From JANQQN01 sp964519665 (GTDB lineage Bacteria > Myxococcota > Kuafuiibacteriia > Kuafuiibacteriales > Kuafuiibacteriaceae), in NCBI GenBank assembly GCA_964519665.1, contig CAZFIV010000008.1, positions 1 through 64,000 on the forward strand: a stretch of 64,000 nt of DNA. The letters run 5' to 3'. Both the position numbers and the translations under genes were made by a program. This document shows, piece after piece, positions 60,881 to 64,000 of this stretch. The notes under the pieces were generated by a model. That model worked only from the letters and a program-made list of their open reading frames with translations, had not been told where the DNA came from and ran no database searches. Position 1 is the stretch's first letter; each line of letters starts with the position of its first letter.

Positions 60881-61990
60881 CTATAGCAGCAGAAAAGCGA
60901 CGAACGCCGCGGCGGCGAGAAAGAAGACCGCTCCTAGGATCAGAATCATGAGCTCCCAAGCGGCGCCCTTTCGGGTGACCTTCTCGATCTCACTGTTCAT
61001 CGCCCGAAGGACTTCGGGGTCGACGCCGTCGTCGATGACGGGAGGCGGCCCGGTGTTGGGAGGCGACAGTTCCAGGCCGTCGTCGACGGGGGCCGGAGGT
61101 TCATCGACGTATAGGTCGGACGCGGCGTCCGGTACGTCGGAGACCTCAGGCATCGCATGGTCGAACTCGCGACTATCCCCGGCCGCCGTATCGTCGGTGG
61201 CGCGGGGACCAAGGCCCGTTTCTTCCGGTCCGCCCATCTGATCAAGAAGCCGAGAGGGAGGATCGATGAAGATGAGTTTCACCCCACCGACCTGCAGTTC
61301 GTCGCCGTCCTTGAGCATTGGAGCGCCGTCGATCTGCTTACCGTTGAGCAGGACACCGTTCTTACTTGCCAGGTCTTGGGCAGTAAAACCGTGCCAGTTG
61401 CGCTTGATCAGGCAGTGCCGGCGCGAGGTGTTCTGGTCATTGAGGGTGATGTCGCAGTCAGGGCTCCGACCGATCGTGATCTCCGCGGCGTCCTCCGACA
61501 GCTCGAAGCGGCGCCCCTCATCGGTGCCGTTCATGATGCGCAGCGCGGGCGGATCCGCCTGATTGGAGCCCAGCGACGCTAGCACTTCCTGGACCATCCG
61601 GCGGGCGAGCGCCTCGGTCTTCTCGCCGGGCTTGCGGTCGAGCATCGTGCCGACCGTGGTCTTGAAGGTGATGTGAAACGACATGATTTTGATCATGTCG
61701 CCGTCGCGAAGGAGGCGCTTTTCGCCAGGCGCAACCTTGCGGCCATTGTGTTCAGTGCCGTGGGTAGAGCCGAGGTCTTCGAGGAAGTAGTCCCCCATCT
61801 CGAAAAAGATTCGCGCATGACGCCGAGAAACCGTCGTTAGGGGCACTTGAATGTCGTTGGCGGGGTCGCGGCCGAGCGAGATGACCGACTGCTGAAAGTC
61901 GTAGGAAAACGCGCGGGGCTCCCGTTGGGGGAGCGTCAGTTCGACTTTCAGATGAACTGGCGGGGTTTGCCTAGCAGCCGACTCGCCCAT
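60881..61990 (-). CDS. Protein with two FHA domains and a C-terminal TM anchor
   Basis: FHA domains bind phosphothreonine, usually on kinase targets. The first (~20-110) has ISLGRDPANDIQVPLTTVSRRHARIF in parts and LGSTHGTEHNG. The second (~150-235) has ITIGRSPDCDITLNDQNTSRRH and ASKNGVLLNGK. The GR, SRRH and N-G residues of both are intact. An acidic linker leads to a single C-terminal helix (LMILILGAVFFLAAAAFVAFLLL region), with the FHA domains facing the cytoplasm. It is 18 bases downstream of a TPR gene on the same strand. Confidence 0.9.
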   Translation of the reverse strand: MGESAARQTPPVHLKVELTLPQREPRAFSYDFQQSVISLGRDPANDIQVPLTTVSRRHARIFFEMGDYFLEDLGSTHGTEHNGRKVAPGEKRLLRDGDMIKIMSFHITFKTTVGTMLDRKPGEKTEALARRMVQEVLASLGSNQADPPALRIMNGTDEGRRFELSEDAAEITIGRSPDCDITLNDQNTSRRHCLIKRNWHGFTAQDLASKNGVLLNGKQIDGAPMLKDGDELQVGGVKLIFIDPPSRLLDQMGGPEETGLGPRATDDTAAGDSREFDHAMPEVSDVPDAASDLYVDEPPAPVDDGLELSPPNTGPPPVIDDGVDPEVLRAMNSEIEKVTRKGAAWELMILILGAVFFLAAAAFVAFLLL

Positions 61991-62008
61991 AGGTACCGAC
62001 GCGGTGTT

Positions 62009-63232
62009 CTACTCCATCTGAAGCTTCTTCACGAGTTGCTTGCACTCGCCGACCTGAGATGGCCACTGGGGGACCGTTCGGTCTTTGTTCACCTCGGTTG
62101 CACAGGTGATGAAGTCCTGGCACAGGCGGATGGTTTTGGCCGTCTCGAAGTTCTTGTCGGCGGCCTTCGCGAGCTCGTAATAAGCCGGGCAGTAGTAGGG
62201 GTCGAGCTTCACGGTGTTTTCCCATTCATTGACCGCCTGGTCAGGCAGTCCTTTCTCCGCGTAGATATTGCCCAAATCGAAGTGGTTGGTCGGGTTGCCC
62301 GGATCCAAGCGGATACGGTCCAAGAACTGCTTGATGGCCGCGTCGTTGCGGGCGCACCGCTCGTACGCCACGCCGAGGTTTTGGCGCGCGCCGACGGCGA
62401 CATCGTTCGCTCCCTTGCTCCGCAGCGCGGTGATGTAAGACTGGATGGCTTCCCCACATCGTGAGGTCTCGAGATAGGTGTTTCCGAGATTGTAAGCGCA
62501 GATGGGGTTCTCGGGATCGATCTCCAGGCATCGCTTGAAGTTCTGTTCCGCCGAGGCGAACTTCTTTTCGATCAGGTCCATGAACCCCAGATGATGGCGG
62601 GCGTTGAAGTTCTCGGGGTTCATCTCGAGGAGCCGGATCAAGTGTCGGCGAGCCTCGCGGTAGTGTTCGCGCCGCCCTTCGGTATCCCCCTGATCGCCGA
62701 TGATGGTGCCCTGGCGCATCAGGCACATCCCCCGGTTTTCGCGCGCGTCGAAATAGCCCGGATCGATCTCCAACGCGGCCAAGTACTCATCGCACGCCGC
62801 CGAGTAGTTCGGGGGGTTCTGGCGGAAGAACACGGTACCGAGGTTGTTGTGGGCCTGAGCGAAGTCGGCGTTCACCGCGAGTGCGTCTTTGAAGTGCTGC
62901 GCTGCCTGCTCGAGATCACCGTGGCAAGACAGCGCGACCATTCCGAGGCAGTTGTAGGGATGCTCGAAGTTTGGACCGTACTCGAGGGCCAGGCGACACC
63001 GCTCTTCGGCCTGCACGCATAGGCCTTGCTCGAGGTAGGTGACGCCGAGGTCATGGTGCTTGATGGCCTCGCGATGAACCCCCCGGTCGGTGCACGACGC
63101 GCAGTCCGCGGTCATGAACGCCGCGACCAACAGGAACCCGAAGGTGCGGCGATGACCAGGGAGCGGGGCCCAGCCGAGGCTACGGCGCTCCGCGCCGGAT
63201 ACGTGTGGTCTTTGGTGGGGCCGTTTTTTCAC
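62009..63232 (-). CDS. TPR-repeat protein, secreted or lipoprotein
   Basis: This 407-residue protein has an N-terminal hydrophobic stretch (FGFLLVAAFMTADCASC) with two Cys, which may be a lipobox of poor quality. About nine tetratricopeptide repeats follow (HNNLGTVFFRQNPPNY; GYFDARENRGMCLMR; PICAYNLGNTYLET). The Cys-rich spacing within repeats is unusual. The GTG at 63232 is followed by a Lys/Arg-rich leader. It precedes the FHA gene with an 18-base gap, so the pair is probably an operon. It resembles the TPR proteins of Myxococcus pilus and gliding assembly, but I cannot name an orthologue. Confidence 0.75.
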   Translation of the reverse strand: MKKRPHQRPHVSGAERRSLGWAPLPGHRRTFGFLLVAAFMTADCASCTDRGVHREAIKHHDLGVTYLEQGLCVQAEERCRLALEYGPNFEHPYNCLGMVALSCHGDLEQAAQHFKDALAVNADFAQAHNNLGTVFFRQNPPNYSAACDEYLAALEIDPGYFDARENRGMCLMRQGTIIGDQGDTEGRREHYREARRHLIRLLEMNPENFNARHHLGFMDLIEKKFASAEQNFKRCLEIDPENPICAYNLGNTYLETSRCGEAIQSYITALRSKGANDVAVGARQNLGVAYERCARNDAAIKQFLDRIRLDPGNPTNHFDLGNIYAEKGLPDQAVNEWENTVKLDPYYCPAYYELAKAADKNFETAKTIRLCQDFITCATEVNKDRTVPQWPSQVGECKQLVKKLQME

Positions 63233-63384
63233 AGCGAATCTCCGTCATCCAAGCTTTGGCAGGTCAGAGCGATAACGTCGATGGCGAGCGCAGACCAGGA
63301 CCGGTTGGTGATGGCTTCGTGTCGGTCGACGCTTGCCAACGCGCGGTTGACTCCCGTCGCCGCCGCGGAAAGCCTCTCACCGTC

Positions 63385-63948
63385 GTGCGTCATTTCAGCC
63401 TCTCTCTGCTGCTCGCGGCCAGCGCCGCGGCCGCGTTGGCCGGACTCACCGTCCCGACGTCGGCCCACGCCCAATACAAGAACAACCAATTCGGGTTCGA
63501 GGGCGGATACATGTACATCGGCGACGGCACCGGTCTCGATTCCAGCGGGGCGCTGATCGGCATGCGCGCCGCATACAAAGCCAGCGACCATTGGTGGTTT
63601 TCGGCTCGAGCGGGTCTTTCGTTTCGTGGAGACGAGATTCCGGGCGTCGGCAGCACTCGCGATAACACCGTCGTATTGTTCCATTTGGTACCGGTGGCGG
63701 CTCGCTATTACTTCCTGACCGACTTCACGCGACCCTTCGTGGGCGTCACCAACTCGCTATTGTTTCTGACCAATCAAGAGGTCGATACGAGCGTGCTGTG
63801 GGGGCCCGGCGTCAGCGCAGGGATAGAATTTCGGCTGCGCCGCGACCTGTTTTTAGGCTTTCAGGCCGACGCGTATTACATGATTTCCCTAGATATCGAC
63901 GACGCCCCGCTGGTGACTTTCACCACGCAGATCAACTTCTTTCTCTAA
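63385..63948 (+). CDS. Small outer-membrane beta-barrel protein
   Basis: The GTG at 63385 gives a clean signal peptide (VRHFSLSLLLAASAAAALAG, cleavage near SAHAQ). The mature ~160 residues alternate in strands (FGFEGGYMYIGDGTGLD; ARAGLSFRGDEIPGVG; FRLRRDLFLGFQADAYYMIS) and end in a phenylalanine-rich terminal strand (INFFL), as in OmpW/OmpA-type barrels. A frame extending back to 63205 overlaps the divergent TPR gene and is unlikely to be translated. GGAAAG lies about 12 bases upstream. Function unknown. Confidence 0.75.
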   Translation: MRHFSLSLLLAASAAAALAGLTVPTSAHAQYKNNQFGFEGGYMYIGDGTGLDSSGALIGMRAAYKASDHWWFSARAGLSFRGDEIPGVGSTRDNTVVLFHLVPVAARYYFLTDFTRPFVGVTNSLLFLTNQEVDTSVLWGPGVSAGIEFRLRRDLFLGFQADAYYMISLDIDDAPLVTFTTQINFFL

Positions 63949-64000
63949 ATGTAGCATTGGCACCTACCAAAGCTGCGCCGAAAACCAGGGATCGTCCGGG

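Overview
The window is about 64 kb of high-GC, gene-dense bacterial chromosome with roughly fifty protein genes on both strands. The content points to the Myxococcota or a related former-deltaproteobacterial lineage. There are four Hanks-type Ser/Thr kinases, FHA and DUF4388 proteins, a protein with the MXAN_5187-type C-terminal domain, an MglA-like GTPase close to pilT, and many TPR and beta-barrel envelope proteins. This placement is inferred from gene families only. I recognised no rRNA, tRNA, CRISPR array, phage or transposase gene.

Layout. 1-2515: a small membrane protein, prfB (RF2, with the programmed +1 frameshift written in the DNA) and divergent coaD. 2516-2903: non-coding, with a 10-bp tandem repeat. 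2904-10541: a plus-strand run of selA, an HNH nuclease, a RodZ-type HTH protein, an 88-aa orphan, an RluD-type pseudouridine synthase, pgeF and a 999-aa protein with a GlnD-like nucleotidyltransferase module. 10606-16069: a multi-TM Ser/Thr kinase, a UDP-sugar pyrophosphorylase, a polytopic membrane protein and a GluR0-like glutamate-receptor potassium channel. 16072-22471 (minus): a DUF2380/CsgG-like protein, a beta-decarboxylating dehydrogenase, an SRPBCC protein, two Ser/Thr kinases and parA. 22597-24341: etfB and etfA. 24342-24766: non-coding, with a 33-bp inverted repeat enclosing further stems and a separate 11-bp hairpin. 24767-28774: two tandem hybrid histidine kinases. 28904-35462: RNase G/E, an Omp85 protein, a DUF4390-like protein, an NtrY-like kinase and a TPR lipoprotein. 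35551-38559 (minus): the MXAN_5187-type sensor and a cupredoxin-like protein. 38594-42205: a GT87-like membrane protein, a hypothetical and a PEGA protein. 42211-46863 (minus): a REC-DUF4388-J-TPR protein and a beta-barrel/SppA fusion. 46864-47474 is unclear. 47475-48878 (minus): a YihY/BrkB protein. 48920-55572: a HEAT-like protein, an MglA-like GTPase, a Cys-motif small protein, pilT, recX and a Ser/Thr kinase. 55773-63948: pepA, envelope proteins, an FHA/TPR pair and a terminal beta-barrel.

Functional picture. Housekeeping genes (translation termination, CoA synthesis, selenocysteine synthesis, RNA modification and decay, electron transfer) are interleaved with signalling and envelope genes. 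The least ordinary items are the glutamate-receptor-like potassium channel, the GlnD-like module on a long unrecognised N-terminus, the structured element after etfA, the MglA-like GTPase with a coiled-coil tail next to a HEAT-like gene, and the J domain with HID in place of HPD.
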